DNA of 64,000 nt from Darksidea phi (taxonomy: Eukaryota; Ascomycota; Dothideomycetes; Pleosporales; Lentitheciaceae), in NCBI GenBank assembly GCA_030770425.1, contig JASJFT010000108.1, positions 1 to 64,000 on the forward strand, given 5' to 3'. Made by a program: the position numbers and the translations under genes. The notes below the pieces were generated by a model. That model was not told the origin of the DNA. It searched no databases and saw nothing but the letters and a program-made list of their open reading frames with translations. Numbering within the stretch: position 1 is the stretch's first letter; each line of letters opens with the position of its first letter. This document shows, piece by piece, positions 9,706 to 18,938 of the stretch.

Positions 9706-11341
9706 ATGATGCAATATCCTGAACTTGTGGACTACTGCCGACTAGATAAACTTCTTGATGAGACAAACCACCCTCAGACCAGTTCTATTGATATTCTGGA
9801 TGTATCCAGCGATAAGAGCCTGCAATGGAGAGCGGATCTGGATGATGATGCACTAGCTGATCTACTTTCTGTGGAGGCTGCAGTAACGCTTCGTGTCTTG
9901 TCAGTACCATGGTAACTTGAGGATACATTCAGTATAAAGGCTGATGTTGCATAACAGTTTCTTAAAGGTGAACTTACGTTACTGGTACAGGGAAGGGGGT
10001 GGTATAAAGGTCAGCTTGAAAGCAATTAAGCTGCTTAGGGAAAAAGCCGGGATATCTCCATTACTTCTTACCCGGATCTACGAGGACCAACATTGGTCCA
10101 AGATGGGTGATACATGCTTTATTCGCCAAGGCGACACCCGGGAAGCTAAAGTTTTTGGTTAGTGAAGTCCTCATTAAATCCATGGGTGTCATCCTAAATG
10201 GCATAATGGTTAACCGAATTCTAGAAATGCACTACCGACCCCACTGTGAGGATACTGGCTTCTGCTTGACACAGATGACCTCGGATGGCAATACGGCGAC
10301 ATACTTCTGCGTGAATTACTTCGAGAGTGCCCTTTCTCGTCTCCAGTATATCCTGGAGAGAAACCCCGATCTCAGCCGACGATTATTTTTACTCGATATT
10401 CTCGGAGTGGATGAGCTGATGAAAAAATGGTCGGTTATCATCAAGAGAAGACGAGATGAGCTGTATCAATTTGTAGGTGCTGAAGACCTAACAGGTGAGC
10501 CTATTAAGCTTATACATAAGATACAGGAGCAAGAGAGACAGAGTCGAGACTGCGACTCGTTAACTCGTGATCTTCATGAGCTTTCACGACAATGGTATAT
10601 CCTTATGGAAGCATTGACCGATACCAAAGAACAAATACGTTTCCTTGAAGACTCTTACAGAAAATTTTCGGAAGTCTTCAGCACGCATGAGTCGGTTGAC
10701 ATTCAAGTCCCGTACGCGGAGCATATCGCGTTTGGCAAGGAGATCTTAGAGAAGCAAGTCTCGTCGAGTTTCACCACGGGAGCGCACAACTCTCTCAACT
10801 ACTTGAGAACGCGCTGCTCAATGTACTGTAGATGGGTTTCCACCTACAAAGACAGGACAAATATTCAGATTAATTTAGTAAGCAACCTTTGTACCTGAAA
10901 ATCCATCGCAAGGGACAATTAATGAGTCTCTCAGATGTTCCATTTATCAAACCAAGGCGAAGCCCGCACCAGCCTGAGCATCGCCGAGTCAACGAGCAAA
11001 GTTGCGCGCCAAACACAACGCGATAGTGCATCTATGATTACAATCGCCGCTGTTACGATGTTTTTCCTTCCCGCAACTTCCGTTTCCGTGAGTCCTTCTC
11101 CTTGGAGTATGATCGGATGTTCTGTACAGACGATTAGGAACTAGCAAACGTCAACCGTATTAGAAAAGGAAACGCTCTAACCAAATCTCCCTAGGCCATT
11201 CTGTCAACCATCTTCTTTGATTTTGGAGAAACTAAGATTAGCGTATCTCGTCAATGGTGGATCTTCCCAGTGACGGTTGTGCCTTTGACCGTTGCCGTAT
11301 TTAGCGTCTGGATGGTTTGGCTCAAGTGGCGTCAGCATTGA
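9706..11341 (+). CDS. CorA-like fungal membrane protein, five exons
   Basis: Proposed exons are 9706-9911, 9958-10157, 10225-10877, 10935-11087 and 11195-11341, giving 452 residues. All four introns begin with GT, end with AG and keep frame. The large soluble N-terminal part has charged helical segments (about residues 190-330). The C-terminus has two membrane segments: MITIAAVTMFFLPATSVS joined across the last intron to AILSTIFF, and then WWIFPVTVVPLTVAVFSVW. This is the layout of the fungal CorA-like family, distantly related to Mg2+ channels, where the GMN signature is usually lost; I see no GMN here. The function of such proteins is unknown. Without splicing the 5' half appears broken by stops, so a simple open-frame search would miss or fragment it. 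The first exon and its start are the least certain. Confidence 0.7.
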
Positions 11342-12659
11342 GATGTGCGGTGATGCATGATGAAGCGAGGAAGTACAGAATGGTGAGCGTAACGGACATC
11401 ATGTTGTCGGTCTGTAAACTGAATGTGGTAAACCGGTAGCCGGGATCCAGCGAGACCCGCGCAGCATCAACGGCGGACTGATATCTGGGATTGGCGAGTG
11501 TGAGAGGACATATGGAGACGGGCGCGCGACGCTCTTGTAATTACGGAAAAGAAAGGTTCTGTCCCGCAATACTAGTATAGAATAATACGAACTTTACGCG
11601 CTATATAATAGTATTAATTATAGAAATAACTACTATAAATTACTATATATCTAATTAAACTACAGTACCATGCCCCTATCTTTGATGAGGGCACTCGATC
11701 CTTGAGGGGGACAATCTCTGTCAAGGATGAGGCTATCCCTATCCTTAATTAGGACAGCCTTATTAAGGATCGGGGTATAGTATCAGGCTCAGTAACTGGC
11801 TGATATCGAGCTCGGTGGCTGGCCTATGCAGAGCTCAGTAGCTGGCCTATATAGGGCTTAGTATTAGGCTTAGTATTAGGCTTAGTATTAGGCTTAGTAT
11901 TAGGCTTAGTATTAGGCTTAGTATTAGGTTTACTTATAACTCGCTCCGCTTTCCAATCCCCGTTTACGAAAGATTGGTGATTTTATTATAGTATATACTA
12001 TACTCTTTTTAAGACTTTAGTTATCATCTATAATATATAACTAATAATCTTTTTATATTGTAAGATATTTAGGGTAAAGTATATTTATATATTACCTTTT
12101 TAGAGTATTCCGCTAGTTTAACGACGCGGTAAGTGCTACTTATTTGAGAATCCTAAGCCTGGAGTAGGCGTAGTGGAGGCTCTTTATGAGTAGGAGGAAG
12201 CGAGGGAAGGGTTTTACGTACAAATAATAGGCATGACCTAGAATAGTGGCTTCGAGGAATTCCCGGCTCCTGGATACATGTAGAATCTTGACTTCGATCG
12301 CTATAGACATGGTACGTGGAGATCATTAGGCCGGCATGGAAATTGTCGTCTACCTATCCAGCCTAGACACCAAATGATCCGCCGTAATTAATAGTCTGCG
12401 CTCGAGCATGAAAATCTTGGTTATATCATTCCAATATCGATGAAAACTCGATAGGCTCCGCGGTGCATTGACGTTCGTTGTCATCATACTCGCTCGCAAG
12501 AATGGTGCACATCACTACGACAGAGATCTTTACGGCTTTATAAGAAATATAAATGTACGATATTCCTTACGACCTAGAAACTACTAAAGGCTCGATACTA
12601 TCTTAAATTAGGTCCTAACGTGTTTGTAGCCGCTTGCTAGCTCGCGTTTAACTCTCCCA
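11342..12659. other. AT-rich intergenic region with tandem repeats
   Basis: Mostly AT-rich with dense stops (notably 11570-11660 and 11980-12120). It carries a 12-bp tandem array (separate entry) and, just before it, looser repeats of a CTCAGTAGCTGGCCTAT-type unit at about 11785-11850. No gene is visible. Confidence 0.5.
11855..11930. repeat. 12-bp tandem repeat (GGCTTAGTATTA)n
   Basis: About six consecutive copies of GGCTTAGTATTA, the last one degenerating to GGTTTACTTATA. It sits in AT-rich non-coding DNA downstream of the CorA-like gene. Confidence 0.92.
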
Positions 12660-12992
12660 AAACCCCAGAAAAATGATATATTGGCATGGCTCGATTTCCG
12701 GCAACGATCGTGGAGATATAAAGAGATAGATCCCATCTACCGTTGCACCTTCGAGTGGATACTCAAGATATCAACTGCATACGATCATTGCGACGACCTT
12801 CCAGAATTTCTGGCTGCTACTTCAATTACAACTCCCTACTTCCTCGACGGCAAAGCAGGGAGCGGTGGATCTACGCTTATAAAGTTTATACTTGACCATT
12901 TTGATACAGAAGAGTTCTTGGTTCCGTGGGCGGGCGATGCGGAAGTCATCAAACTGAATTACAGTTTTATTAGAAAAAGTAACCTAGAGTAA
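12660..12992 (+). pseudogene. NACHT/STAND NTPase (NLR-like) fragment
   Basis: An open stretch without an ATG start encodes LDFRQRSWRYKEI, then TFEWIL, then a P-loop region YFLDGKAGSGGSTLIKFIL and a WAGDAEVIKLNYSF block. This order matches the start of the NACHT ATPase domain in fungal NLR-like proteins, where the P-loop reads GKAGSGKST. Here the invariant Lys is Gly, which would abolish nucleotide binding. The frame stops at 12990-12992, before Walker B. No N-terminal effector domain or C-terminal repeats are recognisable nearby. I conclude it is a decayed remnant. The adjoining AT-rich DNA supports decay. Confidence 0.6.
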
Positions 12993-13867
12993 CTAAGCAT
13001 ATCTAGCCTGCGCCCATCTAGCCTACGCTTTTCGTTCTCGTCTCTTTACTTTGAAAGTCCTAGCCTGCTCACGGTAGGTATTGCAACGACTGAATTTTTG
13101 CGTCTTTCCTCCTCATTCAATTTTTCCTCGCGCCCGTCTTTAATACATACTCCCGCTTCCCTTTTGCCGCCTCTCCGCATCTTGAACTCTGCATTACACG
13201 CAAGTCACTTTCCTCCCGTATGTCCTAGCTGGTTTGGCTTTCTACTACACAGTAGAGCTGGGGGCTGCAATGGTGTCTCGTGGAAGGATCCAGGCGCAAT
13301 TGATAGGGCTGTATTAGAGGACATGAGTGGGAGACGATATTATAGAGTAGACCCGAGGCTGCATAAGAAGAGCGATGATGCTTGAGAATAGAGCTGGTTT
13401 GGTGAATGAACAATGCTGCGCCGGGCAACCGCGCGGGCAGCGGTGAAGCAAACAGATAGTGAAACCGAGGAGCAAACGGGCACCAGCCCATCACAGATGG
13501 CGGAATATAGTGGGACACGGTGGGACAAAGTGGAATACGTTGGGATACGTTAAGATAGGGTGGGACACGTTGCGACACGTTGAGATATAGTAGGAGAAAC
13601 GAGATTGGGTATTACCGGGCGGAACTAAGGTAGCTTGACGTAAATACCATATTGTGCCGTAAAGGAGGAAACTACGGAAGACGCGAGGTCGCTAAATACA
13701 GGAGAGTGAGTCTACGCCAAACGACGTGACCATAACCAGACCAAGCCGGGTTGGTGCTGTGACAATCTAGGTAGCGCCTGTATTCATGGCTCACTCATTG
13801 AGGTTGCACCTGTCGCCAGGGTGCTTCTTGCGGGAAAATAGCGATCGCTTCTCCTTTTCAGCAGCCT
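12993..13867. other. Intergenic with a minisatellite
   Basis: No gene supported. It contains the 10-bp minisatellite at 13501-13590 and otherwise unremarkable DNA. Confidence 0.4.
13501..13590. repeat. 10-bp minisatellite, about nine degenerate units
   Basis: Consecutive ten-base units of the type TGGGACACGT (variants TGGGACACGG, TGGGACAAAG, TGGGATACGT, TGCGACACGT, TGAGATATAG) run head to tail in strict 10-bp register. Because the unit is not a multiple of three, the minus-strand frame across it gives a repetitive peptide in all frames; that is not evidence for a gene. Confidence 0.85.
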
Positions 13868-14440
13868 TCATTGGGGTAGTAATGCTCGCTTCTCGTGAGT
13901 AAACCCCCATTCATGCTGCTTCGTGTAATGCTTGTTCGGTATATCGCTTCTCTTGTGCCGGCCATCAACGTTCAGAGTCATGTTAGGAACGTCGAAGCAC
14001 TCGGTTGTGAGAGTCGGAGTGCAAACCGACCAGAGCTTCCGAAGAGTCATGTCGCAAAAAAGTCCTTCTTGGACCGATACAAAGTCGAAACTGAATGCCA
14101 TCGGATCTTCGCACATCTCTCTAGCACTGTGGCTAGGGAAGTGGTTGACAACAAGAGTTTCATCTAAGGCTTGTTTGATGCCTCGGCGGCTCTTGGAGTC
14201 CTTCGCGTGCCGTTTCTTGCGGCCAATGTTCCAGCCCATCAAGTCTGTGCCATCAGGGTAGGCCCTGTTCCCTCTATCATTTTCAACATCTGGCTCTTTC
14301 AGTGAACCTGACGTATCTGGCGCCTCGGGGTTGGGGTTGTTTGCGTTCGTGCTCCTTGTGTACTCCAAAGGCGGACTGAATATAGGAATCGGGGTATCGG
14401 GAACGATATCAGGCCAGAAGGATTCCGTGCCATGGGGCAT
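13868..14440 (-). CDS. Conserved fungal protein of unknown function
   Basis: A frame of 190 residues from the ATG at 14440; the frame stays open upstream to a stop but has no other ATG, so an upstream exon with a signal peptide is possible (an acceptor-like TTCCTAG lies at about 14490). The C-terminal half contains SAREMCEDPMAFSFDFVS, then EGLFCDMTLRKLWSVC and ECFDV. From memory this Cys-spaced pattern, with DFV..EG.FC.M..K.LWPVC and CFD, recurs in many secreted ascomycete proteins of unknown function. The middle is low-complexity and rich in Asn, Pro and Asp. No enzyme signature is visible. It lies in the accessory half, next to another secreted-type gene. Existence as a gene is likely; start and exon number are uncertain. 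Confidence 0.55.
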   Translation of the reverse strand: MPHGTESFWPDIVPDTPIPIFSPPLEYTRSTNANNPNPEAPDTSGSLKEPDVENDRGNRAYPDGTDLMGWNIGRKKRHAKDSKSRRGIKQALDETLVVNHFPSHSAREMCEDPMAFSFDFVSVQEGLFCDMTLRKLWSVCTPTLTTECFDVPNMTLNVDGRHKRSDIPNKHYTKQHEWGFTHEKRALLPQ

Positions 14441-14840
14441 GCAATAGGCGGAGTGGATTATATGAATCGCACTCAATAAGCGCTCTAGGAATATTCATCA
14501 TGGCCATCCCCTAGGAATTGCATATTTAGAAGCCGGGTACGCCTTGGCTGAACGTTGGCCTTGATTGGTTTCTTTCCTTCGTTATTGGGTTGTAGCCGCG
14601 TGACTTTGTCAAAGCAACGTGAGAAGCGCAGGAAAATTCCTGGGTACGCCTTGGATTATCACAGAGGACAAATATGGGTGTCCTGTTGCCGAACGTATAT
14701 AAAATCTCCCACGCTGACTGTGATTCTAACTTAACAGAACGCAAACAAATTTCCTGAGTATAGCAACCCTTTTGTCTTATCACCTACGTACGCTATTTCT
14801 CCCTTTGCAAGCAAGCCCTCGGAATACCCCGATCATCATC

Positions 14841-15117
14841 ATGCGCATTCAATGGTCGCAAGTACTGCTTCTGGCTGCCTCAATTGGCATTCCATTTAGA
14901 ACATCTGCTGCCCCCTGTAGAGTTGAATTGTAACCTACACAAGTAATATGCTCATGAGTGTTAGGTGCGGATGGAAAATGCTCCGCGAAGGCTCTGATAC
15001 TCCGAGATGCTGACCCTGGAATTTCCATCATTATCCCCAAGCCAGTGGTTGTGCCTAAGCCTGTAGCGCCTAGGCCAGTGGTTCCGGTTGCACCGAAACC
15101 GGGGGGGGGGGCCGCGG

Positions 15118-15167
<50 letters not shown>

Positions 15168-15913
15168 CGGGGGGGGGGGGGGGGGCGGNNNNNNNCTCCC
15201 CCCCCCGCCCCCCCGGCCCCCCGCCCCCCCCCCGCCCCCCCCCCCCCCCCCCGTGAGTTGCCAAAACCACAGGAACCGCCACCCCCCAAGCCCCAAGAGC
15301 CAGCACCCCCCCAAGCTATAAAGGCCGGTATCAGACAGGACCCAGCTGCCGTTAGCGATAACAATCCGTGCGGCATCGTTGCGGCTAGGAGTCTCGACAA
15401 GCGTGCAGAACAGGTACCTGACGACGCCGCAGATTGGCGGGAGGTCTACCTATGGCTCGCAAAGGAATCAGGTGTCGACAAAACGAAGATTGTCTTCTGG
15501 GCCGGTTTGGATTTCCAGGCGAAAGCTGCTGAGTTTGCGAAGGCAAACGGATACCATTACTTCTATAGTATTTCGACCAAAAAACATTCGCCCCCGCGTT
15601 CGGAGGGGTCAGCATGAGGGGCGACAGCCAGGTGAACATGGCGTGCTCCAAAGCATTAGCCTTGTATTCGAGAGATCCACTAGTTTTCAATCATGATAAG
15701 GGTATGTCTTGCCTAGGTCGAGGGCTCTTCAAGGCGGTCTCTAACCTTGTAATAGCTCCGCCAGGCAGCTTCTGGACAGAATATGAGTTACCGAACATGT
15801 GGAGATCTGGGACTATCACCAAGTTGAAGGACGACGCGAAGACACCGGCGGATAGAGCTGGTGTTGTCCCCAATCCTCCCAGGCCGGGGGCGGGTGGGGC
15901 TGGCTCGTGCTAG
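14841..15913 (+). CDS. Proline-rich secreted protein, broken by gap and frameshift
   Basis: The ATG at 14841 begins a clear signal peptide (MRIQWSQVLLLAASIGIPF, cleavage likely after SAA). Proposed introns are 14917-14964 and 15702-15755, both GT-AG. A Pro/Val-rich segment (PKPVVVPKPVAPRPVV) leads into 15107-15252, which is a G run, seven Ns and a C run, then PKPQEPPPPKPQEP. After that comes a folded domain of about 150 residues with WREVYLWLAKESGVDKTKIV, FWAGLDFQAKAAEFAKANGY and, near its end, SFWTEYELPNMWRSGTITKL. The frame is lost at the T run 15571-15573; the conserved text continues one frame over. One missing base explains it and may be a sequencing error or a real mutation. The domain resembles unassigned fungal secreted proteins; I cannot name its activity. 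Confidence 0.65.
15107..15252. other. Assembly gap flanked by G and C homopolymers
   Basis: A run of G up to 15188, seven Ns at 15189-15195, then a C-dominated run. The switch from all-G to all-C across a gap is what collapsed two-colour sequencing reads from opposite strands give. The true sequence is probably a proline-codon-rich repeat of unknown length. Confidence 0.9.
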
Positions 15914-16345
15914 AGGAGTGCGCTTGGATAGGCGTTGCAAAAATGGCATCAAACAGGATATGTGGTATGCCGTTGAGGTCGGTCGGATGTGGAAGGCTGG
16001 TGCATGTATACTTGGCTTACGGATCAGCGTGGTCATTGTTTGGGTTAGAATTTTGGATTAGGCGCTCAGTGCGAACATGAAACGCGTTGTAGAAAGCTAT
16101 GGCACAGCACTACGCAGGACAAGGGTTAGACCCTGGCGTGTTCCAATTCAACAAATGGTGGCGCAGCATCATTGAGAGAAATAAGAAGTGAGTTCCCTAG
16201 CCTTTCAGACCTTGACGCCATCAATCTAGCGTGTCACCATACCGCTAGTCGCTTTCATCTGGTGTTCTTCGGTCTTGTACTTCGTCGCTGTGTATATCTC
16301 CGTCGCCACGAGGTTCAAAGCTTGAAACAAGACGCCGGCCAAGCC
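15914..16345. other. Intergenic, tandem gene spacer
   Basis: Spacer between the proline-rich secreted protein and the ankyrin protein, both on the plus strand. It should hold the promoter of the latter. Nothing else seen. Confidence 0.4.
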
Positions 16346-17257
16346 ATGGCGACATCATCACCATCCTCCGAACACCTGCTCACTCTTTGCGAGAATGACG
16401 AGCGCAAGCAGCTGCTCTCGGAACTTCAACAGCCCGCGACTGCCCCAGTAGCTCTAAGCTCCGAGGAAGTCGTCATCGACCCAGATACAGGGAGGCGCAC
16501 GAAGCAATTCAACCTTCACCGTATGCTTGCGGCCGCGGCAGAGGCCGGGCATGCCGACGCGGTCGAGTTACTCCTCGGATTCGGCCAGCAGCACGGCGTT
16601 GCCGTATGGCACTTAGCAACGCAAGATATCATCTGGACAGCTCTTAGCCACGGGAACGCGCTTCAGGTACTGCTCAAATTCCACGCCGTCGAGCCTGATG
16701 TCTTCGCTCTCCGCCTCCGGTTGGGCTGTAGCATCTTAGGAGCCGCCTGCAGTGGAGGGCCGAGATCCGAACCAATACCTCGCAGGCAGTTCCTCGGCCT
16801 TGTACGCCATCTCATGGGAATGGGATTTGACCCCAATACGATGAATTTTCCGCGCGATCCCCCAGGCTATCTTTTGTACGAGGCCTGTTGGATGGCTTGT
16901 CTTGAAATCGTCGAGTGTCTGCTCGAGCATGGCGCTGTTATCACCGGCTCAAGGGCTCCGCGCGCGGCCGCGAGACGTGGCCGGATCGATGTCCTTGAGG
17001 CGTTGCTGCGGCACGGGGCAAACCCCAACGAATGCTTTACCGCGGAAGACATAGACGGGCCACCGGGGTCGGCGCTCCATAGCGCTGTTGCGTACAGGCA
17101 GGTCGCCACCGTCGAGTGGCTGTTACAGCACGGGGCGGACATTAGCCTTCGTAATGTCGAGGGGAAAACGGTAGGGGATCTTCTACCTGCAGATAGCGAT
17201 GAGGCTCTAAAGGATATCTTGAGGCTGTACGGCGGCTACCTGTCCTCCCCTAAGTAG
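16346..17257 (+). CDS. Ankyrin-repeat protein
   Basis: Single exon, 303 residues from the ATG at 16346. An in-frame ATG at 16172 would add 58 residues, but that extension is basic and hydrophobic with no domain, and MATSSPSSEHLL looks like a natural start. Ankyrin-type helices are visible at about residues 67-95 (MLAAAAEAGHADAVELLLGF), 172-250 (two units with EIVECLLEHGA and RIDVLEALLRHGANPN) and 260-295 (GSALHSAVAYRQVATVEWLL). Ankyrin repeats mediate protein binding; no catalytic or effector domain is attached, so no specific role can be stated. It is the second ankyrin gene of the accessory half, but its repeats are diverged and not similar in sequence to the HET-ankyrin array. Downstream DNA is AT-rich. 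Confidence 0.8.
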   Translation: MATSSPSSEHLLTLCENDERKQLLSELQQPATAPVALSSEEVVIDPDTGRRTKQFNLHRMLAAAAEAGHADAVELLLGFGQQHGVAVWHLATQDIIWTALSHGNALQVLLKFHAVEPDVFALRLRLGCSILGAACSGGPRSEPIPRRQFLGLVRHLMGMGFDPNTMNFPRDPPGYLLYEACWMACLEIVECLLEHGAVITGSRAPRAAARRGRIDVLEALLRHGANPNECFTAEDIDGPPGSALHSAVAYRQVATVEWLLQHGADISLRNVEGKTVGDLLPADSDEALKDILRLYGGYLSSPK

Positions 17258-18938
17258 TACTAGTCGGATCTAGGAAAGGAGTTACGTGATTGGCAAACGT
17301 AGAAGATAATACTATGGGTTTATTCAGCCACTTTTCAACGCCCATACGGATCCAGGCCGGCTCCATAATGGCGTAATAACAGCTGTTCTATGCAACGAAA
17401 ATTGAGAAAGACAGGTCTTGTAGGTATTAATACCTATAGGTATAGCTCAACGACCTATTAGCCTATCTTGACCCAATTTTTATTAGCACCTCTAAGCCTA
17501 AATAATATATGAATTAAGAAGATATAAATTACTCGCTTGTTGACTAGTAGCTGGACAACTATACTTTAGTGTATAAATAACCCATCCTACGGGTATTGAT
17601 ACGCAGCAAAAAGAACCTATAACACGAAAATGCCTGTAATTTTTACTCTATAAATAGCATGGGCACACGCTACGATTGGGTACGAACTTATTGTAAATTA
17701 TGTAGTCCTTTCGCAACGCTTGCTCGTTTATTCAGGTCTTTAGGTAGAAAACGACGAAATAACACGAAAAACGCAAGCTGTAGAGCAGTTTGCTTTTAAA
17801 AGCCTTAAGAAACTAAGCTCAAAAAAGTAACTTTATAATTCGTCTCTTTTTACTATAAAACTAAGTATACCGGCTGCCGTTGCGCCACGGCTTGGGGACG
17901 AGTTCATCTAGGAGGATATAATCGATTACGATGCCAACCGCGAAGGAACTGAGCTTAAATACGGGACTGTACTGGAGATTCATAGATAGCGGGTTATACG
18001 AGGTATAATGGAATACCAAAGTATATAACCGCATCTTGTCATAGGCCCTACCCTACGGCCCTTTAAATCGCGCTTTGAATCCATTAATATATCCGTCTCC
18101 CTTACTTATATATTTGCTCAATTAACCTATTTCTAGAACTTTAGCAAAGCCTATACCCGACTTCGTCCCGCTCTACAAAGACGAATCGTCTACCGTAAGG
18201 CTGACTGACAAGCGACTCAAAGCAACGGAGGGTTCGTGGCGGGACGGGTGGCAGGTAAAGGTCGAGATATCAATCCACGGCATCGCGAGGGGAAGAGTAC
18301 CATAGGTAGAAGGCGTCGCTTCCAGCCAAAACCCGCACAGAGTATATGAGCAGCGGAGTCAAAGGCTACACTCGCTCTCTTTATCCACCTCACAGTTCCC
18401 CACGTATACATTTCCCATAATTGGGCTCTGGCGCTAGAAAGGTTATCAGAGTAAATCCGGAGGATGACACTGAGGAGGTTATCAAAGGCGCTACCTGAAG
18501 CGATTCTCTGACTGTTCTATAATGTGCTATTGTTAAATATACGACGGATATGTGGGTTATCACTTATTACTTTGGGAGAGGTACTAGGCTTCGATACACT
18601 CTTTTGATAGCTCCATGTATTTGTTGTTCTCTAAGAAACTTGCAGTTTGTACTTATATCTAGAAGGACCCTTAGAAGTATATATTCTAAATTTATCCGGG
18701 CGAAGGGGTCTATAGTATATCTTGGTATGAGGGTTTAGCGCGCTTATATTGTGTAGAATTAGATATCTAGCCAGTCGTATTGTACTTAACGCTATACTAA
18801 ACTGTCTTAGGCCATTTCCGCTCGGTAGAAATGATAGCTTGAGAAGATGGAAGTGAACTGGACTTCTCTATATAGGAAGAGAGCGGAAATAAATAAATCA
18901 TGTCCGAACAGCCTCCGTCCTAATAAATAGTATAGCCG
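17258..18938. other. AT-rich, decayed intergenic DNA
   Basis: 1.7 kb of AT-rich sequence, full of stop codons in all frames and with many TA dinucleotides, as expected of repeat-induced point mutation acting on an old repeat. No transposase, integrase or reverse transcriptase motif can still be read. This marks the border between the accessory left half and the conserved right half. Confidence 0.5.

Noticed and set aside
13225..13578. Minus-strand frame with repetitive VSQRVPP-type peptide
   Set aside because: Generated by the 10-bp minisatellite; all frames give repetitive peptides and there is no start context or domain.
14958..15400. Gly- and Pro-rich frames on both strands around the N gap
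   Set aside because: They are products of homopolymer runs; only the frame continuous with the signal peptide is supported.
18217..18738. Short open frames in the AT-rich region before 18.9 kb
   Set aside because: No motif, no splice-compatible neighbours, and base composition of decayed repeat DNA.
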